Shown here piece by piece: positions 1 to 8,070 of a stretch of 61,511 bases of DNA. The notes beneath the pieces are model-generated. The model was not told where the DNA came from, ran no database searches, and worked only from the letters and a program-made list of their open reading frames with translations. The position numbers and the translations under genes were made by a program. Every line of letters begins with the position of its first letter. The first letter of the stretch is position 1. Where the stretch lies: NCBI GenBank assembly GCA_031274715.1, contig JAISPT010000034.1:1-61511 (forward strand). Direction: 5' to 3'. This DNA comes from Azonexus sp. GTDB lineage: Bacteria; Pseudomonadota; Gammaproteobacteria; Burkholderiales; Rhodocyclaceae.

Positions 1-94
1 GACCCACCCCTTCCCTTCCCGAACAGGACCGTGAAACAGATGAGCGCCGATGATAGTGAGCACCTCGCTCGCGAAAGTAGGTCACCGCCAGGCT
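1..94 (+). rRNA. rrf: 5S ribosomal RNA, 3' part (truncated by window edge)
   Basis: The sequence matches the 3' three quarters of a proteobacterial 5S rRNA: the CCGAACAGG segment, GCGCCGATGATAGTG, the GAAAGTAGGTCA loop E/stem region and the closing GCCAGGC. The 5' part lies outside the window. A strong terminator follows at 106-140, so this is the end of an rrn operon. The exact 3' end (93-95) is an estimate from the GCCAGGC closing stem. Confidence 0.93.
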
Positions 95-105
95 TCCCCA
101 TACTC

Positions 106-140
106 AAACCCCCCTCAGATACCCTCTGAGGGGGGTTTTG
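106..140 (+). terminator. Rho-independent terminator of the rRNA operon
   Basis: An 11-bp perfect stem (109-119 with 125-135, six C paired to six G then TCAGA/TCTGA) with a five-base loop is followed by TTTT. It sits directly after the 5S rRNA. Confidence 0.92.
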
Positions 141-191
141 TCGTTTAGAGATTTAGGCTCATGGCAATCGGGGCTGGAAAAGGCTTGGAAG

Positions 192-197
192 TATAAT
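192..197 (+). promoter_or_regulatory. Candidate -10 box (TATAAT) for the MBL-fold gene
   Basis: A perfect TATAAT lies 29 bases before the chosen start codon at 227. No convincing -35 hexamer is found at 16-18 bp spacing, so the call rests on the -10 alone. Confidence 0.35.
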
Positions 198-226
198 CCG
201 CCGCTTAAATACGGTGGAGTATGGAA

Positions 227-1177
227 ATGAGTGATTGGCGCGATTACGGGAACGGCATCATCGCTTTTGATGCCGGTTATGTGCGGCCGTTGTTGGCGGC
301 GATCCATATGGTTGTCGAGCGGGGTCGGGTGGCCTTCATCGATACCGGCAGCCGGGATACCTTGCCCAATGCGCTGGCGGCCCTGCGGCGGCTGGGTTTG
401 CCAACCACGGCGGTCGATTACGTGATCCTGACCCACATTCATCTCGATCATGCCGGTGGCGCCGGCAGCATGATGGCTGCTTTTCCCAATGCTCGTCTGA
501 TCGTGCATCCTCGGGGTGCTCGCCACATGGCAGAGCCGTCCAAGTTGGTGGCCGGGGTGACTGCCGTCTATGGGGCCGATTACGTAGCCAAGGTATATGG
601 CGAGATTCTGCCGATTCCGGCCGAACGTATCGTCGAAGCGCCGGACGGTCATGTGATCGATCTGGCCGGACGTAGCTTGCGTTGCCTCGATACGCCCGGG
701 CATGCCCGGCACCATATCTGCATCGTCGATCAGGCAAGCGGTGGCATCTTCACCGGCGATATGTTTGGGTTGTCCTATCGCGAACTGGATGTCGATGGTC
801 GCCCGTTCATTTTCCCGACCACCACGCCGACGCAATTCGAGCCGGACGAGATGCGGACGTCGATCCGGCGCCTGCTGGATCTGCAGCCGGAAGCAGTGTA
901 CCTAACGCATTACAGTCGTTTGACCGATGTGCCGCAACGCGGGGCCGAGCTTCTGCACCGCCTCGATGCATTGATTGCCCTGGCCGAAGCCGAGGTGGGG
1001 GCCGGCGAGCAACAGCACGCTCGCCTCAAACAGGCAATGACCGACTATTTGCTGGCGCAGGTGCGCGAGCACGGTTGTACGCTGGAGGAGGCTACCGTGC
1101 TCGATTGCCTGGGCACGGATATCGAGTTGAATACACAGGGTCTATGTGTCTGGCTGGATACGCGCAACGGCAACTAA
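227..1177 (+). CDS. MBL-fold metallo-hydrolase
   Basis: A 316-residue cytosolic protein of the metallo-beta-lactamase superfamily. The metal-binding signature THIHLDHAG is at residues 69-77, followed by PGHARHH near 157 (third histidine), the bridging Asp in FTGD near 178 and a late His in LTHYS, so a full binuclear zinc site is present. No signal peptide is seen. The start is set at the second ATG: GGAG at 216-219 is seven bases from 227 but only one from the ATG at 221. The substrate cannot be told from sequence; glyoxalase-II-like or quorum-lactonase-like hydrolysis are both possible. The gene is monocistronic and converges on tcdA with a 15-bp gap. Confidence 0.85.
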   Translation: MSDWRDYGNGIIAFDAGYVRPLLAAIHMVVERGRVAFIDTGSRDTLPNALAALRRLGLPTTAVDYVILTHIHLDHAGGAGSMMAAFPNARLIVHPRGARHMAEPSKLVAGVTAVYGADYVAKVYGEILPIPAERIVEAPDGHVIDLAGRSLRCLDTPGHARHHICIVDQASGGIFTGDMFGLSYRELDVDGRPFIFPTTTPTQFEPDEMRTSIRRLLDLQPEAVYLTHYSRLTDVPQRGAELLHRLDALIALAEAEVGAGEQQHARLKQAMTDYLLAQVREHGCTLEEATVLDCLGTDIELNTQGLCVWLDTRNGN

Positions 1178-1192
1178 CCGGGGCCGTTGGCT

Positions 1193-1966
1193 TTAGCACG
1201 CTGCCTTGCCGGAGGCGATCAGTTTGATGGCGCGGGCGGCGGCAACCATGCCGAAGACTGAGGTTACGCACACCGATGAACCAAAGCCCGCGCAGTTGAG
1301 ACCGGCCGGTCCGGCTGGAGTGGCGCAGTTCGGGTCGCCAGCCGGATAGCGCAGCGGCTCGGTGGAAAATACCGCCGACACGCCGAATTTCTTGCCGCCG
1401 CGCGGAAAGCCATGGTCTCGTCGCAATTGGGCGCGGACCTTGGCCAGGAGCGGATCCTGGATCGTTTCACTGAGGTCGGCTAGCGTGATGCGGGTCGGAT
1501 CGAGCTGACCGCCGGCAGCCCCGGCCACCACGATCGGCAGGTCCCGCTGGCGGCAGTGGGCGATCATCGCTACTTTGGCTCGTACTTGGTCGATGGCGTC
1601 GACGACGACCGAATAATCGCCGGCCAGCCGTTCGGTGACATTGTCCGGTGTGACGAAATCCTCGACGCAGTTCACCTGGCAGTCCGGATTGATGGCCACG
1701 ATGCGCTCGCGCATGGCATCGACCTTGGCTTTGCCCCAGATATCGTCGAGAGCGTGAATCTGCCGGTTGGCGTTGGATTCGGCGACCATGTCGAGATCGA
1801 TCAGGGTGATACAGCCGATGCCGGTACGTGCCAGCGCCTCGGCGCACCAGGAGCCGACGCCGCCGATGCCGACTACCACCGCGTGCGCCGCCTGCAGTCG
1901 GGCTGCGCCGTCCTCGCCGTAGAGGCGGGCGACGCCGCCGAATCGCCGTTGGTGATCGAAACCCAT
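1193..1966 (-). CDS. tcdA: tRNA threonylcarbamoyladenosine dehydratase (TcdA/CsdL)
   Basis: This ThiF/E1-like enzyme uses ATP to cyclise t6A37 of ANN-decoding tRNAs to ct6A. The 257 residues start with the family's FGG.ARLYG segment, followed by the nucleotide-binding VVGIGGVGSW glycine loop and the E1-type LIDLDMVAESNANRQ segment. A C-terminal hydrophobic SVCVTSVFGMVAA stretch is typical of TcdA. Length fits the family (about 260). The start ATG at 1966 overlaps the stop of the upstream HD-GYP gene by one base (TAATG), so the two are translationally coupled, although no functional link between them is known. Confidence 0.93.
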   Translation of the reverse strand: MGFDHQRRFGGVARLYGEDGAARLQAAHAVVVGIGGVGSWCAEALARTGIGCITLIDLDMVAESNANRQIHALDDIWGKAKVDAMRERIVAINPDCQVNCVEDFVTPDNVTERLAGDYSVVVDAIDQVRAKVAMIAHCRQRDLPIVVAGAAGGQLDPTRITLADLSETIQDPLLAKVRAQLRRDHGFPRGGKKFGVSAVFSTEPLRYPAGDPNCATPAGPAGLNCAGFGSSVCVTSVFGMVAAARAIKLIASGKAAC

Positions 1967-3075
1967 TAGGTTTCGATGGTCTTGCGAATGACCACGTTGA
2001 ATGGTGCGATCCACTCCGGCGCGAATTGCTTGTCGCAGGCATTGATTTCGGCGATGGCGCGTAGCACCGAGCGGTTTTTGCCGCGATGGATGTGCTTGAG
2101 CATGACCGATTCGAAGGCGTCGACGATCGACAGGATTTTGGCTCCAGCGCAAATGGCATCGCTCGCTAGCTCCTGCGGGTAGCCGGCGCCGTCCGGCATC
2201 TCGTGATGCTGGGCGACCATCTCGGCCGCACCTTCCCAGCCGGGAATGCGCAGCAGCAGGCCGGCGGCTAGGCCGGGATGGCTGCGCAGCAGTTGCTTGT
2301 CGTGGTCGGTCATCTTGCCGACCTTGAGCCATACCGATTCCGGCAGGAACATCATGCCGACATCGTGCAGATAAACCGCCGCTTCCAGTTGTTGCGGATT
2401 GACTGGGCTACCGGCCGCCTTGTTGGTTTCCAGGGCTAGGCGCAGGATGCGCATGGTCCGCCCCTTGAACAGCGGCGAGCGGCTTTCCAATTGCAGGGCC
2501 AGCGAGCGGAAGAATTGCAGGTCGGCCGCGCTGCTTTTCGTTTCGCCGCTGTGGCTGTGACGATTGTCTTGCGGCACACGCACCGGGATGTCGGCCAGGA
2601 CAGAGGGGAAGCCGGTGACGACCTCGATCAGTTCAGCACTGAGCGTATCGACCTGTTCAGGCGATGCCTGCGCAATTTGTTCCAATCCGGTGAGCAGTTC
2701 CGGCAAGCGCAGGTTGTCCAGCGGTTTGCCGTGCAGCAAGTCCTCGGTAGCCAGTTCCAGTCGGTCTACGGTGAGCAGGATCAGTTCGCCGAGCAATTCG
2801 GTGAAGACGATTTCGCCGCCGCGAAAGCGTCCCATCACGCTTTCGATCAGGTGAGCGATGGTCACCCCCAAGGCGAACTTGCACAACGAAGCGTCACCCT
2901 TGATGTTATGGATGGAGCGGAACAGATCGGCGGTAATTTTCTGGTCCGCCGGGTTTTTCAGCAGTTGGGCAACATCGCGTTCCACCTCCGGCGCGCGGTC
3001 GGTCAGGATGTCGGCAAATTCCTCGAGGGCCTCACGATCCTGAATCGCGGGAGCAACGAATGCTTGAGTATCCAT
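1966..3075 (-). CDS. HPt domain / HD-GYP phosphohydrolase fusion
   Basis: A 369-residue cytosolic signalling protein. Residues 10-110 resemble a histidine phosphotransfer domain, with the phospho-acceptor context SIHNIKGDAS (His56). Residues 210-340 form an HD-GYP domain: HD at 237-238 and HHEMPDGAGYP at 290-300, the signature of c-di-GMP phosphodiesterases. The first motif reads HDVGM where HDIGK is usual. No receiver domain is present, so input probably comes from a phosphorelay through the HPt. The start is ATG 3075, preceded by GGAG at six bases; the GTG at 3087 is a less likely alternative. The gene overlaps tcdA by one base downstream. Confidence 0.82.
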   Translation of the reverse strand: MDTQAFVAPAIQDREALEEFADILTDRAPEVERDVAQLLKNPADQKITADLFRSIHNIKGDASLCKFALGVTIAHLIESVMGRFRGGEIVFTELLGELILLTVDRLELATEDLLHGKPLDNLRLPELLTGLEQIAQASPEQVDTLSAELIEVVTGFPSVLADIPVRVPQDNRHSHSGETKSSAADLQFFRSLALQLESRSPLFKGRTMRILRLALETNKAAGSPVNPQQLEAAVYLHDVGMMFLPESVWLKVGKMTDHDKQLLRSHPGLAAGLLLRIPGWEGAAEMVAQHHEMPDGAGYPQELASDAICAGAKILSIVDAFESVMLKHIHRGKNRSVLRAIAEINACDKQFAPEWIAPFNVVIRKTIET

Positions 3076-3216
3076 GCCGGTCTCCACAAATAAGTATCCA
3101 GTCGGAAGAGTTTAGCCGAAAGCCTTGTCAATTCGCAGGCCATGGCCATTCTTTCGGCCTTGACTGGCCCTTGTCCGGCCCCTAAGATTCCACGCTTCAA
3201 GCGAAAATTTCCCACC

Positions 3217-4185
3217 GTGACACTGGAACAGCTCTACACCCTGATCGGCCCGGACATGAAGGCCGTCGACATGGTTATCCGGGACCGACTGCATTCCGAT
3301 GTGGTGTTAGTCCGCCAGGTTGCCGAGTACATCATCAACGGTGGGGGCAAGCGCATGCGTCCGGCCCTGCTGCTGCTGACCGCCGGTGCCTTGGGCTACC
3401 AGGGAACCCGCCATTACGAAATGGCGGCGGTGGTCGAGTTCATTCATACCGCGACACTGCTGCACGACGACGTGGTCGACGAATCGGCGCTGCGGCGCGG
3501 TCGCGATACGGCGAATGCCATGTTCGGTAACGCAGCCAGCGTTCTCGTCGGCGACTTCTTGCATTCGCGCGCCTTCCAGATGATGGTGGCAGTCGACGAT
3601 ATGCGCGTGATGCGCGTCCTGTCCGATGCTACCAACATCATTGCCGAGGGCGAGGTTCTGCAATTGATGAACTGCCACGATGCGGATGTCGACGAAGTGC
3701 GCTACATGCAGGTCATCCACTACAAGACGGCCAAGCTGTTCGAAGCAGCCGCGCAGTTGGGCGGCATTCTCGGCGGCGCAGCGCCGGAATTGGAACAGGC
3801 CATGGCCCATTACGGTATGCATCTGGGTACCGCTTTCCAACTGGTCGACGACGTGCTCGATTACTCCGGCGAAGAAGCCACGACCGGCAAGCATCTCGGC
3901 GATGATTTGGCGGAAGGCAAGCCGACGCTACCGCTGATCCATGTCATGCAGTGCGGCACTTCGGAACAGGCGGCCTGTGTGCGCAAAGCCATCGAGGACG
4001 GCGGGCGTGATGATTTTCCCGCCGTGCTGGCAGCTATCCGGGCCAGCAACGCCTTGGACTATGCTCGGGCGCGTGCGGTCGAGGAAGCTGCGCTCGCCAG
4101 AGCCGCGATTGCCAGGCTAGGGGATTCAAATTACAAAGAAGCTCTGCTACAATTGACTTTCTTTGCTGTTGAGAGAAATCACTAG
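3217..4185 (+). CDS. ispB: Octaprenyl diphosphate synthase
   Basis: A trans-prenyl diphosphate synthase that builds the ubiquinone side chain. Residues show the GGGKRMRP pyrophosphate-binding segment, the first aspartate-rich motif DDVVD (in LLHDDVVDES) and the second motif DDVLD (in FQLVDDVLDYSG), plus the KPTLP segment. From the GTG at 3217 the protein has 322 residues and aligns end to end with the 323-residue E. coli IspB; an in-frame ATG at 3142 would add a 25-residue extension not expected in the family. Neither start has a strong Shine-Dalgarno sequence. tRNA-Pro follows 14 bp after the stop. Confidence 0.92.
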   Translation: MTLEQLYTLIGPDMKAVDMVIRDRLHSDVVLVRQVAEYIINGGGKRMRPALLLLTAGALGYQGTRHYEMAAVVEFIHTATLLHDDVVDESALRRGRDTANAMFGNAASVLVGDFLHSRAFQMMVAVDDMRVMRVLSDATNIIAEGEVLQLMNCHDADVDEVRYMQVIHYKTAKLFEAAAQLGGILGGAAPELEQAMAHYGMHLGTAFQLVDDVLDYSGEEATTGKHLGDDLAEGKPTLPLIHVMQCGTSEQAACVRKAIEDGGRDDFPAVLAAIRASNALDYARARAVEEAALARAAIARLGDSNYKEALLQLTFFAVERNH

Positions 4186-4199
4186 GTTCTCGCAACTTT

Positions 4200-4276
4200 C
4201 GGAGTGTAGCTCAGCCTGGTAGAGCACTGCGTTCGGGACGCAGGGGTCGCATGTTCGAATCATGTCACTCCGACCA
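4200..4276 (+). tRNA. tRNA-Pro(CGG)
   Basis: A 77-base cloverleaf with acceptor stem CGGAGTG/CACTCCG, D-arm GCTCAGCCTGGTAGAGC, anticodon stem CTGCG/CGCAG enclosing loop TTCGGGA (anticodon CGG), T-arm with GTTCGAATC and an encoded CCA end. A TTGACT -35-like hexamer at 4153-4158 lies inside the 3' end of ispB, but its -10 partner is weak. Confidence 0.97.
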
Positions 4277-4287
4277 AGGATTGTTTG

Positions 4288-4316
4288 AAAAAGCCTTGAT
4301 AAATCAAGGCTTTTTT
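4288..4316 (+). terminator. Rho-independent terminator after tRNA-Pro
   Basis: AAAAAGCCTTGAT pairs with ATCAAGGCTTTTT around a very short loop and ends in six T. It lies 11 bases after the tRNA. Confidence 0.88.
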
Positions 4317-4364
4317 CATTTCTGGGCTAGGCGCGGATACGCCACAAACATCTCTGCCTGGATT

Positions 4365-4441
4365 CTCAAGCTAGTGAGCAACATCCAGCTAGCTTGAGTG
4401 TGTACCTCCGATGCCAAATGCTTGGGGCAGGCTTCGGAGGA
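4365..4441 (+). promoter_or_regulatory. Structured leader of infA (two stem-loops)
   Basis: A perfect 10-bp inverted repeat, CTCAAGCTAG (4365-4374) with CTAGCTTGAG (4389-4398), is followed by a second stem, CCTCCGA (4405-4411) with TCGGAGG (4434-4440). They end 28 bases before the infA ribosome-binding site. Neither has a T-tract, so they do not look like terminators. A role in mRNA stability or control is inference. Confidence 0.45.
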
Positions 4442-4478
4442 ATTCCCCTCTTTATTTATCCCCTTACCGGAGCCGACC

Positions 4479-4730
4479 ATGGCCAAAGAAGAATTGCTGG
4501 AAATGCAAGGTGTTGTCGCGGAAGTACTTCCCGACTCCCGTTTCCTCGTGTCGCTGGAAAATGGACATTCGCTGATTGCCTATACGGCTGGCAAGATGCG
4601 CAAGCACCATATCCGCATTATTGCGGGTGACAAGGTGACCTTGGAGCTTTCACCCTATGACCTTTCCAAAGGGCGCATTACTTTCAGGCAAATCGAGGGG
4701 CGTAGCCCTGCCCCACGAGTCCGCCGCTGA
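4479..4730 (+). CDS. infA: Translation initiation factor IF-1 (solitary copy)
   Basis: An 83-residue single OB-fold protein starting MAKEELLEMQG, with the family segments VLPDSRF, KMRKHHIRI, GDKVTLELSPYDLSKGRI. IF-1 binds the 30S A site during initiation. Many Betaproteobacteria carry a second infA away from the spc ribosomal-protein operon, and this copy has no ribosomal-protein neighbours. The start is fixed by GGAG six bases upstream. The basic C-terminal tail (SPAPRVRR) extends slightly beyond E. coli IF-1 (72 aa). Confidence 0.93.
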   Translation: MAKEELLEMQGVVAEVLPDSRFLVSLENGHSLIAYTAGKMRKHHIRIIAGDKVTLELSPYDLSKGRITFRQIEGRSPAPRVRR

Positions 4731-4758
4731 TGCCCAAGGGCTGTGTTTGAAAGACTGA

Positions 4759-4896
4759 ATGAATTTGGGAATCCTGCGTCCGGAACTGATTGCGCACAGC
4801 CTGGCCGAACTGGTCGCTTTCCACCCGCCCGGCGATAATCCGGCTGGAGGCTGGGCGGCATTGCCGGCGGCTTGCGTTAATATCGCCGCAGGCTAG
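4759..4896 (+). CDS. Possible 45-residue ORF, unknown
   Basis: A short open frame starting MNLGILRPELIAHSL sits between infA and the PP0621-family gene. It has no clear ribosome-binding site and no recognisable domain. Its codon use is compatible with the GC-rich neighbours. It may be a non-coding stretch containing the promoter of the pilSR group. Confidence 0.2.
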   Translation: MNLGILRPELIAHSLAELVAFHPPGDNPAGGWAALPAACVNIAAG

Positions 4897-4940
4897 GAGT
4901 GCCGCTCCGGGTGATTTATCTCAAGTTCAACGAGGCGAAA

Positions 4941-5153
4941 ATGAAGTTCCTGCTGTTGCTGGCATTGTTCGGCGTGCTCTGGTGGGTATGGCTGAAGCGC
5001 GCGGCGGTGCCGCCACCGGCGCGGCCGGATCCACCGGTGGAAAGGATGGTGGCCTGCGCCCATTGCGGCTTGCTGCTGCCGGAAAGCGACAGTATCGGCG
5101 ATGGCGAGCGCCACTACTGCAGCGAGGCGCACCATCGGGCGGGAGAAGCCTGA
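4941..5153 (+). CDS. PP0621-family small membrane-anchored protein
   Basis: A 70-residue peptide with one N-terminal transmembrane helix (residues 2-18, LLLLALFGVLWWVWL), a proline-rich linker and a C-terminal Cys/His module with CAHCG near 37 and YCSEAHH near 58, which could bind zinc. The layout matches PP0621-family proteins, whose function is not known. The GAGG ribosome-binding site is five bases before the ATG. The stop overlaps the start of pilS (TGATG), so it is the first gene of a coupled run PP0621-pilS-pilR-ampD. Confidence 0.75.
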   Translation: MKFLLLLALFGVLWWVWLKRAAVPPPARPDPPVERMVACAHCGLLLPESDSIGDGERHYCSEAHHRAGEA

Positions 5154-6757
5154 TGCCGATGGACAACTGGCTGTCGACGACCTGGGAGCCGAACTGGCGC
5201 TCCTTGCAGTATTTCAACCTCTATCGCCTGGTCGTTGCCGGTCTGTTTCTGCTGGCTTTCCTGTTTCCGCATTACCTGACCGCGCGTCTGAATCTCTTCC
5301 CGACTCCGGTCAACTTGCTGCTGACCGGCGGCTATATGGCCTTCGTGATTGCCGGCCTGCTGCTGTCTATCTATTGGCAAAAGCGCTTCAATATGCAACT
5401 GTCGTTGCAGGTGCTGGTCGACATCCTCGTCGTCAATCTGATCATGCTCGGCACCGGTGGCGCCGGTAGCGGCCTGACGGTGTTGTTGCTGGTTTCGTTG
5501 GCGGCGGCTAGCCTGGTCGGGCGTGGCCGGCTGGTCCTGCTCTATGCCGCCTTGGCGACGCTGGCGGTACTGGTGGCGCAGATCTACGGCATCCTGGCCC
5601 TATCTTTCGAAGAGTCGTCGATCGTGCAGGCGGGTCTTATTTCCACGGGTTTCTTTGCCACCGCTATTTTGGCCCGGCTGCTCGGGCAGCGGGCGATGAC
5701 CCAGGAGAATCTGGCACGCCGGCGCGGCATCGCGCTCGACAACCAGATCCGCATCAGCCAGCGCATCGTCGAGCGGGTGCAGGATGGCGTGCTGGTCGTC
5801 GGCGCCGATGGCCGAATCATCCGCCACAACCCGGTGGCCCGCGCCATGCTCGGTTTGTCCGGTGATGGCATCCAGGCCTTGCCTTCGCCGTTGGCCGACG
5901 GTCTTGGCCAATGGGCGAACGGCGGGCCGGAGAGCCTGCAATTGACTGGTTTTGCGGATCGCCGCCTGCTCGCCCGTTTCGAACATACCGCCAGCTCCGA
6001 CCGCGAACAGTTGATCTTTCTGGAGGATCTCGGGCGCATCCAGGAGCGCGCCCTGCAGATGAAGCTGGCTTCGCTTGGCCGCCTGACGGCGAGCATCGCG
6101 CATGAGATCCGCAATCCGCTGTCGGCTATCAGCCATGCCGGCGAGTTGCTGCGCGAGGAGCGGCGGGGTGAGATGCATGATCGCCTGTTGCGTATCCTCA
6201 ACGACAACGTGCTCCGTCTCGACCGTATCGTCCAGGATGTGCTGCTGCTCGGCCGCCAGAACCGGGCCCAGCCCGAGGCGGTTGTACTCGACAGCTTCTG
6301 TCCGGCTTTTGTCGAAAATTTTGTTGCCACCGAGAGTCTGGCATCGGGAGTCGTTAGTTGGCAGTCGGGAGGGGGTATGGTCCTGTGTTTCGACCCTGCC
6401 CACTTGCACCAGATTTTGTGGAATCTGGTCAGCAACGCGCTGCGCCATTCGTCGCGTGGCCCCGGCGCGGTCCGCCTCGAAGCGGTCGTGGTTGCCGACG
6501 CCGGATGGATCGAATTGCATGTCATCGACGATGGCCCCGGCGTGCCTGACGAGGTGCGCGAGCAGATTTTCGAGCCATTCTTTACCACGCACCACACGGG
6601 TTCCGGACTGGGCTTGTACATCGCGCGCGAACTATGTGCCGCTAATGGCGGCAGTCTGACCATCGGCGCCAATGCACCGGGCGGACATTTCATCATTGCC
6701 GGGAGAAACGATACGTGTCTGCCACCAGAAGCGAGCGCCGACCGGGCGCAGAATTGA
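5153..6757 (+). CDS. pilS: Sensor histidine kinase, PilS-like
   Basis: A 534-residue inner-membrane kinase. Residues 20-175 hold about six hydrophobic segments, as in PilS. A PAS-like domain covers roughly 205-295. The dimerisation/phosphoacceptor box SIAHEIRNPLSAISH places the phospho-His at about 317. The ATPase has NLVSNALRHS (N box), DDGPGVP (G1) and GSGLGLYIARELC (G2). In Pseudomonas, PilS/PilR control pilA through sigma-54. The start ATG overlaps the upstream stop and is preceded by GGGAGAAG. No pilin gene is in the window, so the target is inferred from the family only. Confidence 0.88.
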   Translation: MPMDNWLSTTWEPNWRSLQYFNLYRLVVAGLFLLAFLFPHYLTARLNLFPTPVNLLLTGGYMAFVIAGLLLSIYWQKRFNMQLSLQVLVDILVVNLIMLGTGGAGSGLTVLLLVSLAAASLVGRGRLVLLYAALATLAVLVAQIYGILALSFEESSIVQAGLISTGFFATAILARLLGQRAMTQENLARRRGIALDNQIRISQRIVERVQDGVLVVGADGRIIRHNPVARAMLGLSGDGIQALPSPLADGLGQWANGGPESLQLTGFADRRLLARFEHTASSDREQLIFLEDLGRIQERALQMKLASLGRLTASIAHEIRNPLSAISHAGELLREERRGEMHDRLLRILNDNVLRLDRIVQDVLLLGRQNRAQPEAVVLDSFCPAFVENFVATESLASGVVSWQSGGGMVLCFDPAHLHQILWNLVSNALRHSSRGPGAVRLEAVVVADAGWIELHVIDDGPGVPDEVREQIFEPFFTTHHTGSGLGLYIARELCAANGGSLTIGANAPGGHFIIAGRNDTCLPPEASADRAQN

Positions 6758-8070
6758 ATCGGGTGCTCGTCGTCGACGACGAGGCCGACATCCGCGAACT
6801 GATCGACCTGACCCTGGCGCGCATGGGGCTGTTGGCTGAATGTGTCGGCAGCGTTGCCGAGGCGCGGGCGGCGCTCGATGCGCATAGCTTTCAGTTATGC
6901 CTGACCGACATGCGCTTGCCCGATGGTGTCGGGCTGGACATTGTCCGCTACATCAGCGAACACCATGCGCAGACGCCGGTGGCGGTGATAACCGCTTTCG
7001 GCAGCGCCGAGAACGCCGTCGCCGCGCTCAAGGCCGGCGCTTTCGACTACCTGGCCAAGCCGGTTGGCTTGGAGCAGTTGCGCGCCCTGGTCAAATCGGC
7101 GCTGCGTCTGCCGGGCGGCGATAAGGTGGAGGGGGGCGATGGCTTGGTCGGGCTGATCGGCGATTCGCCCGCGATGGAGCAGGTGCGGACGATGATCGGG
7201 AAACTGGCACGCAGCCAGGCGCCGATTTATATCTCCGGCGAATCCGGTAGCGGCAAGGAGTTGGCGGCGCGCCTGATCCATGCCCGCGGTAACCGGAGCG
7301 GCGCTGCCTTCGTTCCGGTCAATTGCGGGGCGATTCCGGAAAACTTGATGGAAAGCGAGTTTTTCGGCTATCGCAAGGGCGCCTTCACCGGCGCCGATAG
7401 TGACCGTGACGGTTTTTTCCAGGCCGCCACTGGCGGCACGCTGTTCCTCGACGAGGTGGCCGACCTGCCGCTGGCGATGCAAGTGAAGCTGCTGCGTGCG
7501 ATTCAGGAAAAGCGCGTGCGCAAGGTCGGGGCGGTGAGCGAAGAGCCGGTCGACGTGCGCATCATTTGTGCCACCCACCGCAATTTGCGTGACTGCGTGG
7601 ACAAAGGCGCCTTTCGTCAGGATTTGTACTACCGGCTCAATGTCATCGAGTTGCGTATGCCGCCGCTGCGCGAGCGGGTCGAGGACATCGCGCCGCTGGT
7701 CGACCGCATTCTCGTCCGCGTCGGCGGCGAGCCGCCGCCCCGGTTGTCGGCGGCGGCGCTCAAGGCCATGCAGTTGTATGCTTTTCCCGGCAATGTGCGC
7801 GAACTGGAAAACATCCTTGAGCGGGCAACCGCTCTGTGCTCGGGCGAACTGATCGAGGCCGAGGACCTGTACCTCGAACCCGGGGAAGGTGGTGGCGAGG
7901 AGCTGGGGCGCGGCAGCGAAACTCTCGACGACTACCTTAATCGGCTGGAGCGCCAGGCCATTCTCGAAGCCCTGCAAAAAACCGACGGTAACCGCACGGC
8001 GGCTGCCCGCCTGCTTGGTGTCACCTTCCGCTCGCTGCGCTACCGTCTCGAACGCCTGGGTATCGAATGA
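6715..8070 (+). CDS. pilR: Sigma-54 response regulator, PilR-like
   Basis: A 451-residue NtrC-family activator. The receiver (15-130) has the acidic pocket VVDDEAD and phospho-Asp at about 65 (LTDMRLPDG). The AAA+ domain has GESGSGKE (175-182), the sigma-54 contact loop GAFTGA (222-227) and the Walker B GGTLFLDEVADLP. A Fis-type helix-turn-helix (NRTAAARLLGVTFRSLRYRL) ends the protein. The start is a GTG with GGGAGA eight bases upstream, 43 bases inside pilS. The stop overlaps ampD by four bases (ATGA). Partner of the PilS-like kinase. Confidence 0.9.
   Translation: MSATRSERRPGAELNRVLVVDDEADIRELIDLTLARMGLLAECVGSVAEARAALDAHSFQLCLTDMRLPDGVGLDIVRYISEHHAQTPVAVITAFGSAENAVAALKAGAFDYLAKPVGLEQLRALVKSALRLPGGDKVEGGDGLVGLIGDSPAMEQVRTMIGKLARSQAPIYISGESGSGKELAARLIHARGNRSGAAFVPVNCGAIPENLMESEFFGYRKGAFTGADSDRDGFFQAATGGTLFLDEVADLPLAMQVKLLRAIQEKRVRKVGAVSEEPVDVRIICATHRNLRDCVDKGAFRQDLYYRLNVIELRMPPLRERVEDIAPLVDRILVRVGGEPPPRLSAAALKAMQLYAFPGNVRELENILERATALCSGELIEAEDLYLEPGEGGGEELGRGSETLDDYLNRLERQAILEALQKTDGNRTAAARLLGVTFRSLRYRLERLGIE

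Noticed and set aside
4296..4307. TTGATAAATCAA as an FNR site
   Set aside because: The spacer is two bases rather than four, and the sequence is the stem of the tRNA-Pro terminator.
4398..4478. A 27-residue N-terminal extension of IF-1
   Set aside because: The extension is not IF-1-like and covers the leader hairpin, while the inner ATG has a good GGAG site.
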